From positions 22,198 to 86,197 of the forward strand of contig NZ_JANIDX010000008.1 in the NCBI RefSeq assembly GCF_026385485.1: a stretch of 64,000 bases of DNA, in the 5' to 3' direction. This DNA comes from Bombella pollinis (GTDB taxonomy: Bacteria > Pseudomonadota > Alphaproteobacteria > Acetobacterales > Acetobacteraceae). The translations under genes were made by a program, and so were the position numbers. Below are positions 18,668-28,348 of the stretch, piece by piece; the stretch's first letter is position 1; each line of letters opens with the position of its first letter. The notes under the pieces are model-generated. The model saw nothing but the letters and a program-made list of their open reading frames with translations, had not been told where the DNA came from and ran no database searches.

Positions 18668-19384
18668 TTACACCTCTTTGCTCACAGCACGGATTGGGTT
18701 TTCCCCACGGGGCCGCTCTGGTGGTAAATTCTCCCCTATGACAGCATAGAAAACACGCTCTGCTACATTGGTTGCGTGGTCACCAATGCGCTCCAGATTT
18801 TTAGCAATAAAGAGCAGTTCCGTGCAGGCGCGAATATTGCGCGCATCTTCCATCATATATGTGACAAGCTCACGAAAAAGAGCCACATAATGCTCATCCA
18901 CCCCACGGTCCGCGTGCCACACCTCCATCGCCATAATCGGGTCATGTTGGATGACAGCCTCTACCGTGCGGCTCAGATTATCCCGCACAAGGCGGCACAT
19001 ACTCCGCAAGCCAGAAAATGAAATCTGCGCCTCACTAGAAGCCGCTTTAATCGCCTTCCGCGCAATAGAGGCCGCATAATCACCAATGCGCTCCAAATCT
19101 CCGGTGATTTTCAACGCGGCGACAATCTCGCGCAAATCCGCCCCCATAGGACTACGCAACGCTAAGAGGCGAATCACAAGGCTTTCTACCTCACGCTCTA
19201 GCTCATCCACCTCCGGGTCGCGGCGCGTTGCCTCGTCAGCGGCGGCTTCGTCATGCTCGGCTATGGCAGAGAGAGCAAGCGTAACTTGTTCCTCCACAAT
19301 ATGTCCCATCTGCCCCATCATAGTACGCAGCTGGTCTAGCTCCTGCTCGTAGCTTGAAACAATGTGAGAACGCTCATGTGGCAT
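18668..19384 (-). CDS. phoU: Phosphate transport system regulator PhoU
   Basis: A 238-residue all-helical protein that damps Pho signalling through the Pst transporter. The twin metal-binding motifs ERIGDYA and ERIGDHATNVAE lie in the two repeated three-helix bundles, as in all PhoU proteins. The gene is last in the pstC-pstA-pstB-phoU operon, 20 bp after pstB. Confidence 0.96.
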   Translation of the reverse strand: MPHERSHIVSSYEQELDQLRTMMGQMGHIVEEQVTLALSAIAEHDEAAADEATRRDPEVDELEREVESLVIRLLALRSPMGADLREIVAALKITGDLERIGDYAASIARKAIKAASSEAQISFSGLRSMCRLVRDNLSRTVEAVIQHDPIMAMEVWHADRGVDEHYVALFRELVTYMMEDARNIRACTELLFIAKNLERIGDHATNVAERVFYAVIGENLPPERPRGENPIRAVSKEV

Positions 19385-19404
19385 AATCTTTCTCCCTTCC
19401 CCGC

Positions 19405-20223
19405 TTAACCGAATCGACCGGTAATATAATCCTGCGTCTGCTTCTGACGCGGGTTGGTGAAAATACGATCCGCCGTGTCCATCTCAATCAAACGGCCTAG
19501 ATAAAAGAATGCCACTTGGTCCGCACAGCGTGCTGCTTGCTGCATATTGTGCGTCACAATAACAATCGTGAACTCCTCTTTAAGCTCATCCAGCAATTCT
19601 TCAATCCGGGCGGTGGAGATAGGGTCCAAGGCAGAGGTTGGCTCATCTAACAAAAGAACCTCAGGCCGGGTGGCAATACTACGCGCAATGCATAAACGCT
19701 GCTGCTGCCCGCCTGATAACCCCGTTGCTGGCGCATGGAGGCGATCACGCACCTCATTCCACAAGGCCACGCGTGTAAGAACATCCTGCACGCGCGCATC
19801 CATCTCCGTACGGCTCAATTTTTCATGCAGACGCACACCAAAGGCAATGTTCTCGTAAATCGACATCGGAAAAGGCGTGGGTTTTTGAAAGACCATCCCA
19901 ATACGCGCACGCAACATATCAAGACTAATCGAATCGTCTAAGATATTGCGCCCATCAAACATCACCTCCCCCGTTGCCCGTTGGCCGGGATAGAGATCGT
20001 ACATCTTGTTAAAAATCCGCAACAAGGTGGATTTTCCGCAGCCGCTAGGGCCTATCATGGCGGTAACGCAACGTGCGGGGAAGTCTAACGAAATATCATG
20101 CAAAGCATGGTGGGAGCCGTAATAAAAATTAACCCCCCGCACAGAAAGGGCGACCTCCTGAACAGGCCCATCGCCTGATGACCCGGTGAGATGCTCGGTA
20201 AATGGCATCGAAGCAGACATCAT
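19405..20223 (-). CDS. pstB: Phosphate ABC transporter ATP-binding protein PstB
   Basis: The ATPase of the high-affinity phosphate importer, 272 residues from ATG 20223, with AGGAGAGAG upstream. Walker A is GPSGCGKST, the signature LSGGQQQRLCIARSIA, Walker B LLLDEPTSALD and the switch histidine is in VIVTHNM. The longer open frame to 20319 runs into pstA and is not used. It lies 20 bp after pstA. Confidence 0.96.
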   Translation of the reverse strand: MMSASMPFTEHLTGSSGDGPVQEVALSVRGVNFYYGSHHALHDISLDFPARCVTAMIGPSGCGKSTLLRIFNKMYDLYPGQRATGEVMFDGRNILDDSISLDMLRARIGMVFQKPTPFPMSIYENIAFGVRLHEKLSRTEMDARVQDVLTRVALWNEVRDRLHAPATGLSGGQQQRLCIARSIATRPEVLLLDEPTSALDPISTARIEELLDELKEEFTIVIVTHNMQQAARCADQVAFFYLGRLIEMDTADRIFTNPRQKQTQDYITGRFG

Positions 20224-20243
20224 GAAACTCTCTCTCCTAGACA

Positions 20244-21125
20244 TCAGTGACGGGATGAAAGCCGCACAGTGATATTGATAAGAAGCACGCCAAAGGTCAC
20301 CAACAAAGCCCCCGTCCATGCCAGCTGCACCCAGTCTTCATAAGAGGCCCCAGCATATTGGTAGATAGCTATTGGCAAGCTCGCCATAGGGCGATTCATC
20401 GCTGTGGACATGGTTTGATTGCCCAAGGATGTAAATAAAAGCGGTGCCGTCTCCCCACCCATCCGCGCAAGTGCGAGAAGAATCCCCGTCAGCACACCCT
20501 TCCGCGCGGAGCGTAAACAAAGGAAGATAATAACACGCCACCGTGCCGCCCCTAAGGCCGCTCCAGCTTCCCTCATCGCTGTAGGGACGAGTCGGAGCAT
20601 ATCTTCTGTCGTGCGTACAATCAGGGGCAGAGCCAAAACCGCCAAGGCTAATGCCCCTGCTAGGCCAGAGAAATGGCCCATCGGCACGACCAAGAGCTGA
20701 TAGATGAACAAGCCTATCAAAATGGACGGGGCAGACATCAACACATCCGCTACAAACCGCACCCCACTGGCGAAATAATTCCCCTTCCGCCCATATTCGG
20801 AGAGGTAAATCCCACACATCAACCCAACAGGGGCCGCCATCAATAAGGCCAAGCCCGTTTGGATCACGCTGCCGATAATCGCATTGGCTAACCCCCCGCC
20901 AGATCCGGGCGGTCCCATTGTACGCGTCAATGTCGCCCAAGAGAGACCCTCTAGCCCATGGCGTAAGAGCGTCCATAAAATAGAGACCAGCACCAAGAGC
21001 AGGATACACCCTGCCATAACACTCGCCCCTGTAGCGAGATTATTACAAACACGCCGCCGCACAGCCTTGCGACTAGGCCGCCAATCATCACGCGCGGGCA
21101 TAAGAGCGGACTTCCCCGTCTTCAT
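20244..21125 (-). CDS. pstA: Phosphate ABC transporter permease PstA
   Basis: A 293-residue inner-membrane permease with about six spans. The cytoplasmic coupling loop appears as REAGAALGAARWRV, and ARMGGETAPLLFTSLGNQ is a PstA hallmark. Its ATG overlaps the pstC stop by 4 bp. Confidence 0.95.
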   Translation of the reverse strand: MKTGKSALMPARDDWRPSRKAVRRRVCNNLATGASVMAGCILLLVLVSILWTLLRHGLEGLSWATLTRTMGPPGSGGGLANAIIGSVIQTGLALLMAAPVGLMCGIYLSEYGRKGNYFASGVRFVADVLMSAPSILIGLFIYQLLVVPMGHFSGLAGALALAVLALPLIVRTTEDMLRLVPTAMREAGAALGAARWRVIIFLCLRSARKGVLTGILLALARMGGETAPLLFTSLGNQTMSTAMNRPMASLPIAIYQYAGASYEDWVQLAWTGALLVTFGVLLINITVRLSSRH

Positions 21126-22066
21126 GAGCGTTTCCCCCGTAGCAAGCGCGCCAACACGAGGCTAACACAGGACAAAACCATAAGAATGAATCCCAACGCC
21201 ATCAGTGAGGAAAGCCGTAAAGACCCCGCCGGACTTTCTGGGAACTGTAGGGCAATCAAAGAGGCCACCGTACTGCGTGGGGCAAAGAGCGACCAGCCAA
21301 CACTCGTCACATTACCGATGATGAAGGTCACCGCCATCGTTTCACCTAAGGCACGCCCCATCCCCAGCACAATCGCGCCAATCATCCCATTACGCGACCA
21401 TGGCACGACAATCTTGCGCATCATCTCCCAGCGTGTGGCCCCAAGACCATAAGCACTCTCCCGCAGCATGGGCGGTACAGCCCCAAACACATCCACCATC
21501 ACAGCGGTGATGAAAGGCGCAATCATCATCGCAAGGATAATACCCGCTGTGACAAGCCCCGTCCCCACGGGCGGGCCTGAGAGAATCGGCCCTAATATGG
21601 ATGTATGGCGAAAATGATGATTTAAAAAAGGCTGAACATCACGCGCAATGAAGGGGACAATCGTCTGGAAGCCCCACATGCCGAAGATAATAGATGGCAC
21701 AGCCGCCAAAAGCTGGATGGTTGTCCCAACAATTGAGGCAAAACGTGAGGAGGCAATATAAACCAACCAAAAAGCCGTCCCAAACGCCAGAGGGACGGCA
21801 ATTAACATCGCAATGACTGTACTAACAACAGTGCCCAATAACGGGGCTAGAACCCCATATATATCCTTAACGGGATTCCAAGACGTTCGTGTAAAGAAAT
21901 CAAGCCCAAAAGCGGTGAAAGCCTGCCATCCCCCTGTTGCCATCAACAGGATGAGACCCCCTAGCGAGGCTAATACAAGCATCGCACATAGCCAGAGCAA
22001 CCCGTGGAAGACCGTGTCAAACCCAACTCTATGGTGAGAGGAACGCGTTACAGGCGTCATGCGCAT
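21122..22066 (-). CDS. pstC: Phosphate ABC transporter permease PstC
   Basis: A 314-residue permease partner of PstA. It has the RESAYGLGATRWEMMRKIV coupling loop and GRALGETMAVTFIIGN, typical of PstC. It is the first gene of the operon. There is no pstS gene for the periplasmic phosphate-binding protein next to it: upstream is 250 bp without a gene, then a divergent glycosyltransferase. PstS must come from elsewhere. Confidence 0.95.
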   Translation of the reverse strand: MRMTPVTRSSHHRVGFDTVFHGLLWLCAMLVLASLGGLILLMATGGWQAFTAFGLDFFTRTSWNPVKDIYGVLAPLLGTVVSTVIAMLIAVPLAFGTAFWLVYIASSRFASIVGTTIQLLAAVPSIIFGMWGFQTIVPFIARDVQPFLNHHFRHTSILGPILSGPPVGTGLVTAGIILAMMIAPFITAVMVDVFGAVPPMLRESAYGLGATRWEMMRKIVVPWSRNGMIGAIVLGMGRALGETMAVTFIIGNVTSVGWSLFAPRSTVASLIALQFPESPAGSLRLSSLMALGFILMVLSCVSLVLARLLRGKRS

Positions 22067-22316
22067 CTATCTGAAGCCTTGGCCATTTTAACATCAACGG
22101 CGACCACCACCATTAGTGCCGCCCCATTTCGTGCATTAACGCCCTCATTGGCAAAGAACAACCGCTCTGAGCAGCAATTAAGCCAGTTTCACGCATCATG
22201 GCTGGTTTTTTTATTAACTTCCCTATAATTTAGGTGAGACGGTCATCCATCTGCCACACTTATATTGCAACTTGATGACAAACTTTGTGTTTTACACCTT
22301 TAAATAGGAGGGGTCT

Positions 22317-24815
22317 TTGCCTGTCAGCCAATTCCGAGGTTATGTTGACGTCATAGACACCCATAGCGGCATTATCCGCGGATGGGCCATCAATTTACGC
22401 AACCCATTCCGACCTGCTCAGATCCATGTCATCATGGATGGTCAGGAAGTCATGCAAGTATTATGCGACCTCCCGCGCGAAGATGTCCGCATGACATTAC
22501 ACACACCGAGCGAGAAGCTGGGCTTTCAATTCACACTCCCTCAGGCCGCTTTTGATGAAGAGCCGCATGAAATCTCTATCCGCTTTGAGGACCGCTCGGC
22601 TCTGCCCTTCCCTAATGAGGAGGACCCCCTAACCCCTCATGAGGTCATCACCTTTACCCAATGCCCCCGTACAGATTACAAAAGTTGTGTTGATGGGCTG
22701 CATGAAGGGTTTTTGCGCGGCTGGGTCATTGCCCAACATCGCCCCACTGAAGCATGGGAGGGCAATGTTGTTATCTCTGTTCAGGCAGATGGCATCTCCC
22801 TAGGAACATTCCGCGCCAATCATTATCGTGGCGATGTTACAGAAGCCCTTCATTGTGAGCCAAATTGCGGTTTTGAGGTACCCATCCCTCAACAATTCCA
22901 CGATGGTATCCCCCACACATTCACCGTTACCACCCTGCCAGACCACACCCCCCTTGCAGGCAGCCCCTTTATCACAGCCTTAGTGGATGACCAGCTCACC
23001 GCCAAGTTGGTACAGATTGAGAACACCATCGCTAACCTCCATCGCCAACTCACTACCTTACGGCGAGAGACACATAACCTCATCCCCAAACGGCCTCTCA
23101 ACCTCCAACATTATGACCGTTGGGCGCGCCGTTATTATGCCCATCTTAGCGAGCAAACCGCCCTCCAACGGCAAGCTCATCCCCTCAAAGAAACTCCTCT
23201 TATCTCCGTCCTCTGCCCCACATGGCGGCCTGATGAAGATGATTTCCGGGCTGCGGTAGAGTCCGTTATTGGGCAAACCTACCCCCATTGGGAACTCATC
23301 CTTGTTGATGATGGCAGCGAATGCCCCCGCACGACAAAGCTCATCCAAGATTATTGCAAGAGCGATAAACGCATTCGCTCTGTCGTCCTGCCGAAGAATC
23401 AAGGCATTGCTGGGGCTACCAATGCGGCCATCAAAGCGGCCCGTGGGGCATATATCGCCTTTTTTGACCATGACGACCTCCTTGTTGATGTCGCTTTGGA
23501 GCGCATGGTCCGCGCTGCCCTAACAACAGGGGCTAAACTGCTTTATTGTGATGAAGATAAAGTGGATGCCGCAGGCCATTTCCTAGAGCCTAACCTCAAG
23601 CCCGATTACGATTACCGCTATTTGTTAGGCTGTAACTATATTTGCCATCTCACTGTTATGGAGGCCGATCTTGTCCGCAAAATTGGCCCGCTAGAGGGGC
23701 AGTATAATGGCGCACAAGACCATGACTTCCTCCTCCGCGCGGTGGAACTCATCTCGCGCGAGGCCATCCATCATGTACCGGAGATTTTGTATCATTGGCG
23801 CAAAACGCCTAACTCCACCGCCAGCAATATCGGCAATAAGAGCTATGCTGTAAAAGCGGGGGTTGAGTGTGTGACAGCCCATCTCCACCGCCAAAAGATT
23901 AAAGCCACTGTTAGCTCTATCGATCGGCTAAGCCTATATGCCATCCAATGGCCCTTCCGCAAGCAGCCCTCTGTGAGCATCATCATCCCCTTCCGTGATC
24001 AGCTAGAGATGACGCGTAATTGTGTCGAGTCTTTGCTCGCCTCGCAAAAATATCGGCAATTTGAAATTATTTTGGTCGATAATTTCTCTGTAGAAAAAGA
24101 TACACTCGCTTGGTTGGAGAGCGTCCAGAATCATAAAAAGGTCTCTGTCCTGCGGGTGGAGGAACCTTTCAATTATGCACGTCTCAACAACCGTGCAGCC
24201 TCTCAAAGCACAAGTGACCAGCTCCTTTTCCTCAATAATGATGTTATCATCACCCAGCCAGACTTCCTCACAAATATGGTTCATGAGGCCCTCGCCTCAC
24301 CAAAAATTGGGGCTGTAGGGGCACGGCTTTTATACCCTAACGGAACAATTCAACATGCTGGGGTCGCTGTCGGGCCGGAGGTCATTGGGGTACATGTTCA
24401 TCGCCTCCAACCCAATACGGATTTCGGCTATATTGGGCGTATTCGCCTCACCCATGAGGTCACAGCGGTAACCGGTGCAGCTCTCATGGTCCCACGGACC
24501 CTGTTTGATGAAATCGGCGGGTTTGATGAAACCTCCCTCGCTGTGGCTTATAATGATGTCGATCTCTGCTTAAAAATCCGCTCAAGCGGACATACCATCA
24601 TCTATTGTGCCACAGCCGAAGCCATCCATCATGAGAGTTACTCCCGCGGGAGCGATGATCGCCCCGAACATGAGGCGCGCTTCTTTCACGAAAAACAAGT
24701 CATGCTTGAACGATGGAAAGAAAATTTACTCTTTAAAAATGATCCAGCATACCCACATTACTTCAGACAGGACCTGCGGACCTTCTTTGACCTCCGCAAC
24801 CCTGAGGATATATAA
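22317..24815 (+). CDS. Large glycosyltransferase with two GT2 domains
   Basis: An 832-residue cytosolic enzyme for building surface polysaccharide or protein glycans. Two beta-sandwich modules come first (about 5-100 and 120-215, each with an IRGWAIN/LRGWVIA-like core), then a short coiled coil. A first GT2 domain starts at PLISVLCPTWRPDEDDF with LVDDGS and FFDHDD. A second starts at PSVSIIIPFRDQ with LVDNFS, FLNNDV and a GGFDET acceptor-site loop. The start is TTG 22317, directly preceded by AGGAGGGG; no nearby ATG fits. Sugar donor and acceptor are unknown. Confidence 0.87.
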   Translation: MPVSQFRGYVDVIDTHSGIIRGWAINLRNPFRPAQIHVIMDGQEVMQVLCDLPREDVRMTLHTPSEKLGFQFTLPQAAFDEEPHEISIRFEDRSALPFPNEEDPLTPHEVITFTQCPRTDYKSCVDGLHEGFLRGWVIAQHRPTEAWEGNVVISVQADGISLGTFRANHYRGDVTEALHCEPNCGFEVPIPQQFHDGIPHTFTVTTLPDHTPLAGSPFITALVDDQLTAKLVQIENTIANLHRQLTTLRRETHNLIPKRPLNLQHYDRWARRYYAHLSEQTALQRQAHPLKETPLISVLCPTWRPDEDDFRAAVESVIGQTYPHWELILVDDGSECPRTTKLIQDYCKSDKRIRSVVLPKNQGIAGATNAAIKAARGAYIAFFDHDDLLVDVALERMVRAALTTGAKLLYCDEDKVDAAGHFLEPNLKPDYDYRYLLGCNYICHLTVMEADLVRKIGPLEGQYNGAQDHDFLLRAVELISREAIHHVPEILYHWRKTPNSTASNIGNKSYAVKAGVECVTAHLHRQKIKATVSSIDRLSLYAIQWPFRKQPSVSIIIPFRDQLEMTRNCVESLLASQKYRQFEIILVDNFSVEKDTLAWLESVQNHKKVSVLRVEEPFNYARLNNRAASQSTSDQLLFLNNDVIITQPDFLTNMVHEALASPKIGAVGARLLYPNGTIQHAGVAVGPEVIGVHVHRLQPNTDFGYIGRIRLTHEVTAVTGAALMVPRTLFDEIGGFDETSLAVAYNDVDLCLKIRSSGHTIIYCATAEAIHHESYSRGSDDRPEHEARFFHEKQVMLERWKENLLFKNDPAYPHYFRQDLRTFFDLRNPEDI

Positions 24816-24866
24816 TCCAAGGGCGTGAGGAAGAAGCCTGGGAGACGTCCCGCCCGGTTTCTGAGT

Positions 24867-24892
24867 GCCTTCCCCCATTTAAGGGGGGAGGC
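24867..24892 (+). other. Strong hairpin in the dps leader
   Basis: GCCTTCCCCC and GGGGGGAGGC can form a 10-bp stem with one G-T pair around ATTTAA, ending 23 bp before the dps start. No T-run follows, so it is not a standard terminator. A further short stem (GGGA-GACG-TCCC, about 24840-24851) lies upstream. It may protect the transcript end or modulate translation. Confidence 0.45.
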
Positions 24893-24915
24893 CAATATCA
24901 TAGAGGAGCGATATA

Positions 24916-25425
24916 ATGAGCAAGATTCACCATTTTCACACAAGCAACAACACCCCAGACAACACAAAGAGCGTCTCTATCGAGACACTTAATGCCCGTC
25001 TGGCAGACCTGATCGACCTCGCGTTGGTCACCAAGCAGGCCCATTGGAACCTCAAGGGAACAAACTTCATCGGCGTGCATGAAATGCTCGATGGCTTCCG
25101 TGGCGGGCTTGATGGCTTTATCGACACCGCTGCTGAGCGTGCGGTACAGCTTGGTGGGGTTGCCCTCGGCACAGTGCAGACAGTGCATGACCACACAAAC
25201 TGCGCCCCTTACCCCACAAACATCTTCACTGTTCTCGACCACATCAAAGCCTTGGCAGAACGCTATGGCGTAGTGGCCAACAAAATCCGTGAGGCCATTA
25301 AAACAACGGCCGAGGCTGGCGATGATGATACAGCGGACCTCTTTACAGAGATTTCCCGCGGTTTGGATAAGAACCTCTGGTTCCTAGAGGCTCATCTTCA
25401 GGCTGAAGCTGGCCCGCGCTCCTAA
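24916..25425 (+). CDS. dps: DNA-protection ferritin-like protein Dps
   Basis: A 169-residue ferritin-like protein that binds DNA and oxidises Fe(II) with hydrogen peroxide, storing iron inside a 12-subunit shell. The intersubunit ferroxidase site is seen in KQAHWNLKGTNFIGVHEM, with DGFIDTAAERAVQLGG after it. The N-terminal extension (about 20 residues with His and Lys) could help DNA binding. GAGGAG precedes the start. A hairpin sits in its leader, and two terminators follow. Confidence 0.95.
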   Translation: MSKIHHFHTSNNTPDNTKSVSIETLNARLADLIDLALVTKQAHWNLKGTNFIGVHEMLDGFRGGLDGFIDTAAERAVQLGGVALGTVQTVHDHTNCAPYPTNIFTVLDHIKALAERYGVVANKIREAIKTTAEAGDDDTADLFTEISRGLDKNLWFLEAHLQAEAGPRS

Positions 25426-25433
25426 GGCGTATA

Positions 25434-25471
25434 AAAAGAGGGAGCCGCTCATCAAGCTAGCTCCCTCTTTT
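25434..25471. terminator. Rho-independent terminator after dps
   Basis: AAAGAGGGAGC pairs with GCTCCCTCTTT across a 14-base loop, followed by TTATAAAA. The A-run before and T-run after allow use in both directions. Confidence 0.85.
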
Positions 25472-25474
25472 ATA

Positions 25475-25510
25475 AAAAAGGCGTGCCCCCCACGGAGGAC
25501 ACGCCTTTTT
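25475..25510. terminator. Second terminator hairpin between dps and the convergent gene
   Basis: AAAAAGGCGTG pairs with CACGCCTTTTT around a C/G-rich loop. It immediately follows the first hairpin and probably serves the minus-strand glycosylation/secretion operon ending at 25525. Confidence 0.85.
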
Positions 25511-25524
25511 CTTTACCTTCCGCT

Positions 25525-26049
<525 letters not shown>

Positions 26050-26050
26050 C

Positions 26051-27283
26051 TTATATCGCCTCCCGGCCTGTCATTTTACTTATCAGGGCCTCATATTGGG
26101 CCAGATACTGCTGCATATCCAAGGTCTTCTCGGCTCTTTGGCGCACATTATGGCTCAACTGCGCCCCTAATGTACGATGTTCCAAAAGATTCAAAATAGC
26201 CTCGCTTAAAGCATGCGGTTTTAAAAAAGGTACCATCAGAGCCGTTTCCCCATGGGTAAGATATTCTTGCACGGGGGCTGTATCACTCACAACCAGAGGG
26301 CACCCTAACGCCATAGCCTCTCGCAAAGACCATGATAGAACAAAAGGATATGTTAGATAAATATGAGCATCAGAGCGTTGCAACACACGAATCATCTGCT
26401 CACGCTCCAACCACCCTACAAAATGAATCCGTGAGAGGTCTAGCTGGCCCTCAAGCTCCTTTAACATCTGCTCACGCCACGTCCCGCCACCTACAGGGGG
26501 CACACCATAACTTACATCATCCCCCCCCATGAGGATAACCCGGCAATCAGGCCGAGCCTTTAACAAAGCAGGCAAGGCGCGCATCATACTATGAAAGCCA
26601 CGATAAGGCTCCAAATTGCGCGCGGCGTACGTCACCAATGTTTCATAAGGCGCGACCACTATCTCACCAAGCTGAAAAGGCTCCCGCTTTATCATAGGGT
26701 CCGGACGATAGCGCGTAAGGTCCACCCCTTCATCTAACAAAGTAAGCTTATCATGCGCCCATTGCGGATAAGTATCCCGCTGAAAACGCGTTGGCGTTTG
26801 CCCTAATCCTGGCCCTGCTAAAGCCTGAAGATTGACCGTATTCTTACAGCGAATCAGCAGCTCTACATTCTCTGGAGGAGGGAACTCAGGGTCAAACCCC
26901 GTATCCCGCCCTGTCAGACCATAATAGAACTCAAAATATCCCAACAAGGGCACGTCTGGAAACACAGACTCTAGATTCAACAACTCACCCCAGCCATGAT
27001 GACCGATGATAATATCAGGCTGGAAACCAAGCGTCTTTAAGGAGCGTGCTACCGCCGCCACTGCCTCAGCACGGCGAATCGCGTAATCAAACTCCCCTAC
27101 AAAAGGATGGCTCTTACCGCGCTCCAGCTCCGGTAGGCGGTACAAAACCCGCCTGACACCGGGAATGTCTGGCCCTTTACCAGCGGTAAGAAACACGACA
27201 TCATGCTCAGGGTTACGCCCTAGCCGTGCGACAATATGAGCATATTGCGCGGGGAAACTCTGATGAACAAAAAGAAAACGCAC
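26051..27283 (-). CDS. Glycosyltransferase family 4 protein
   Basis: A 410-residue retaining GT-B enzyme. MRFLFVHQSFPAQYAHI opens the N-terminal Rossmann domain. The C-terminal donor-binding domain shows VTYAARNLEPYRGFHSMMRALP, CRVILMGGDD, FVGWLEREQM and the EX7E-like region SWSLREAMALGCPLVVSD. Soluble or membrane-associated, it probably adds a sugar to a surface glycan or secreted protein made by this cluster. It lies 26 bp after the ChW-like gene. Confidence 0.9.
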   Translation of the reverse strand: MRFLFVHQSFPAQYAHIVARLGRNPEHDVVFLTAGKGPDIPGVRRVLYRLPELERGKSHPFVGEFDYAIRRAEAVAAVARSLKTLGFQPDIIIGHHGWGELLNLESVFPDVPLLGYFEFYYGLTGRDTGFDPEFPPPENVELLIRCKNTVNLQALAGPGLGQTPTRFQRDTYPQWAHDKLTLLDEGVDLTRYRPDPMIKREPFQLGEIVVAPYETLVTYAARNLEPYRGFHSMMRALPALLKARPDCRVILMGGDDVSYGVPPVGGGTWREQMLKELEGQLDLSRIHFVGWLEREQMIRVLQRSDAHIYLTYPFVLSWSLREAMALGCPLVVSDTAPVQEYLTHGETALMVPFLKPHALSEAILNLLEHRTLGAQLSHNVRQRAEKTLDMQQYLAQYEALISKMTGREAI

Positions 27284-27309
27284 CCGTTCCCCCAGCCAAC
27301 CTTAGGCCA

Positions 27310-28218
27310 TCACGCTTTAGCAGACCGCGCCCGACCCTGCGTACCGCTTGCTTTAGCAGACCGCCGCCGCGCAGGCACCAACTTGACACAAAAAGCCTCC
27401 AGCGGAGCAAGGCTCTCTGCCTGGAGGGCATCATCATCACTATCTGCGAGGCTTACTTCTGTTCCATCGGTAAAGCACGCTACAAGATCAAGCGACCATT
27501 TTTGTGCAGCCTCACCCTTTAAGCGTACACGCAACCCTAGAATCGGCAAGGACATCCCACGAGAGCCACAAAACTGCCCGCCTTCAGCCCATGGCGACAA
27601 CCAGCCACGCCCAAGAACAGCCTGATATTCTATATCTTCTGCAGCAACCCCTTCCTCAGATGGAGTGATGGAGAAGCCCTCAATCCACCGTTTGCTGCCT
27701 TTTTTACCAACCCATTCCCCCACGGCACAGCCAACATCACCATGCCGCTGCACATGAGCTACAACCTCATGCTTACTCGCCCCGGCTGCACCAGAGACAG
27801 ACGCTTGGCTCTGCCCCCCTTCCCCAGCAACGGGAGCAACAGCCTCACCACTCACTTGCCCAGCTGGTACACCACCAATCAAACGAATCACCTGCAAGCG
27901 CGGGGCCTCCCCACCTGCCTGACCATCTTGATATGTTGTGACCATAATCCCCGCTGGACCACGGCGGATGCGCACCAATGCCGCACTATTAGCCGCTCCC
28001 ATCCAGCCATCCTCTGCAAAGGTGACAACCTCTACAGCATCAGCCGGGGAGCCCGGCGCACGGGAGATGCGAATCCCCGGCAGACCGCTTGGTCCGGCCT
28101 CTGTCTGCCCCGGCGCATGGAACACGCAAAACACCCCCGCATCCAACGTCATCACATGCGCACCGGCCTTGAGGTCCGTAATATGATGACGGGGTTGGTC
28201 TTTCTCTTTGTCGGGCAT
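27310..28218 (-). CDS. ChW-like domain protein of unknown role
   Basis: A 302-residue protein starting at ATG 28218 with GGAGAA upstream. No signal peptide is seen. The C-terminal half has tryptophan/glycine-spaced segments (EWVGKKGSKRWIEGF, GRGWLSPWAEGGQFCGSRG, PILGLRVRLKG) resembling clostridial hydrophobic-W repeats, which occur in surface proteins. The middle is Gly/Ala-rich and low complexity, and the tail is basic (RRRSAKASGTQGRARSAKA). Because it lies among glycosyltransferases downstream of a type I secretion system, it could be an exported or glycan-binding partner; this is inference. Confidence 0.55.
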   Translation of the reverse strand: MPDKEKDQPRHHITDLKAGAHVMTLDAGVFCVFHAPGQTEAGPSGLPGIRISRAPGSPADAVEVVTFAEDGWMGAANSAALVRIRRGPAGIMVTTYQDGQAGGEAPRLQVIRLIGGVPAGQVSGEAVAPVAGEGGQSQASVSGAAGASKHEVVAHVQRHGDVGCAVGEWVGKKGSKRWIEGFSITPSEEGVAAEDIEYQAVLGRGWLSPWAEGGQFCGSRGMSLPILGLRVRLKGEAAQKWSLDLVACFTDGTEVSLADSDDDALQAESLAPLEAFCVKLVPARRRSAKASGTQGRARSAKA

Positions 28219-28348
28219 GTTTTCTCCAATAGGCCGAGACTACAAAATACGAAATCTTTATTCGCACAGAACAAGTTGGTATGTCACCTTCAGAATACCT
28301 TATTTTAACCCTTTCTGCAAAATCATTATATTTCAAAAGGTTGTTATG

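Noticed and set aside
22180..22215. Hairpin with T-run upstream of the glycosyltransferase, possible small-RNA terminator
   Set aside because: The stem is only five base pairs (AGCCA/TGGCT) with a 13-base loop, and no plus-strand transcript is evident before it.
22067..22316. Pho box upstream of pstC
   Set aside because: Only scattered TGTCAT-like words; no two direct repeats with 11-bp spacing could be seen.
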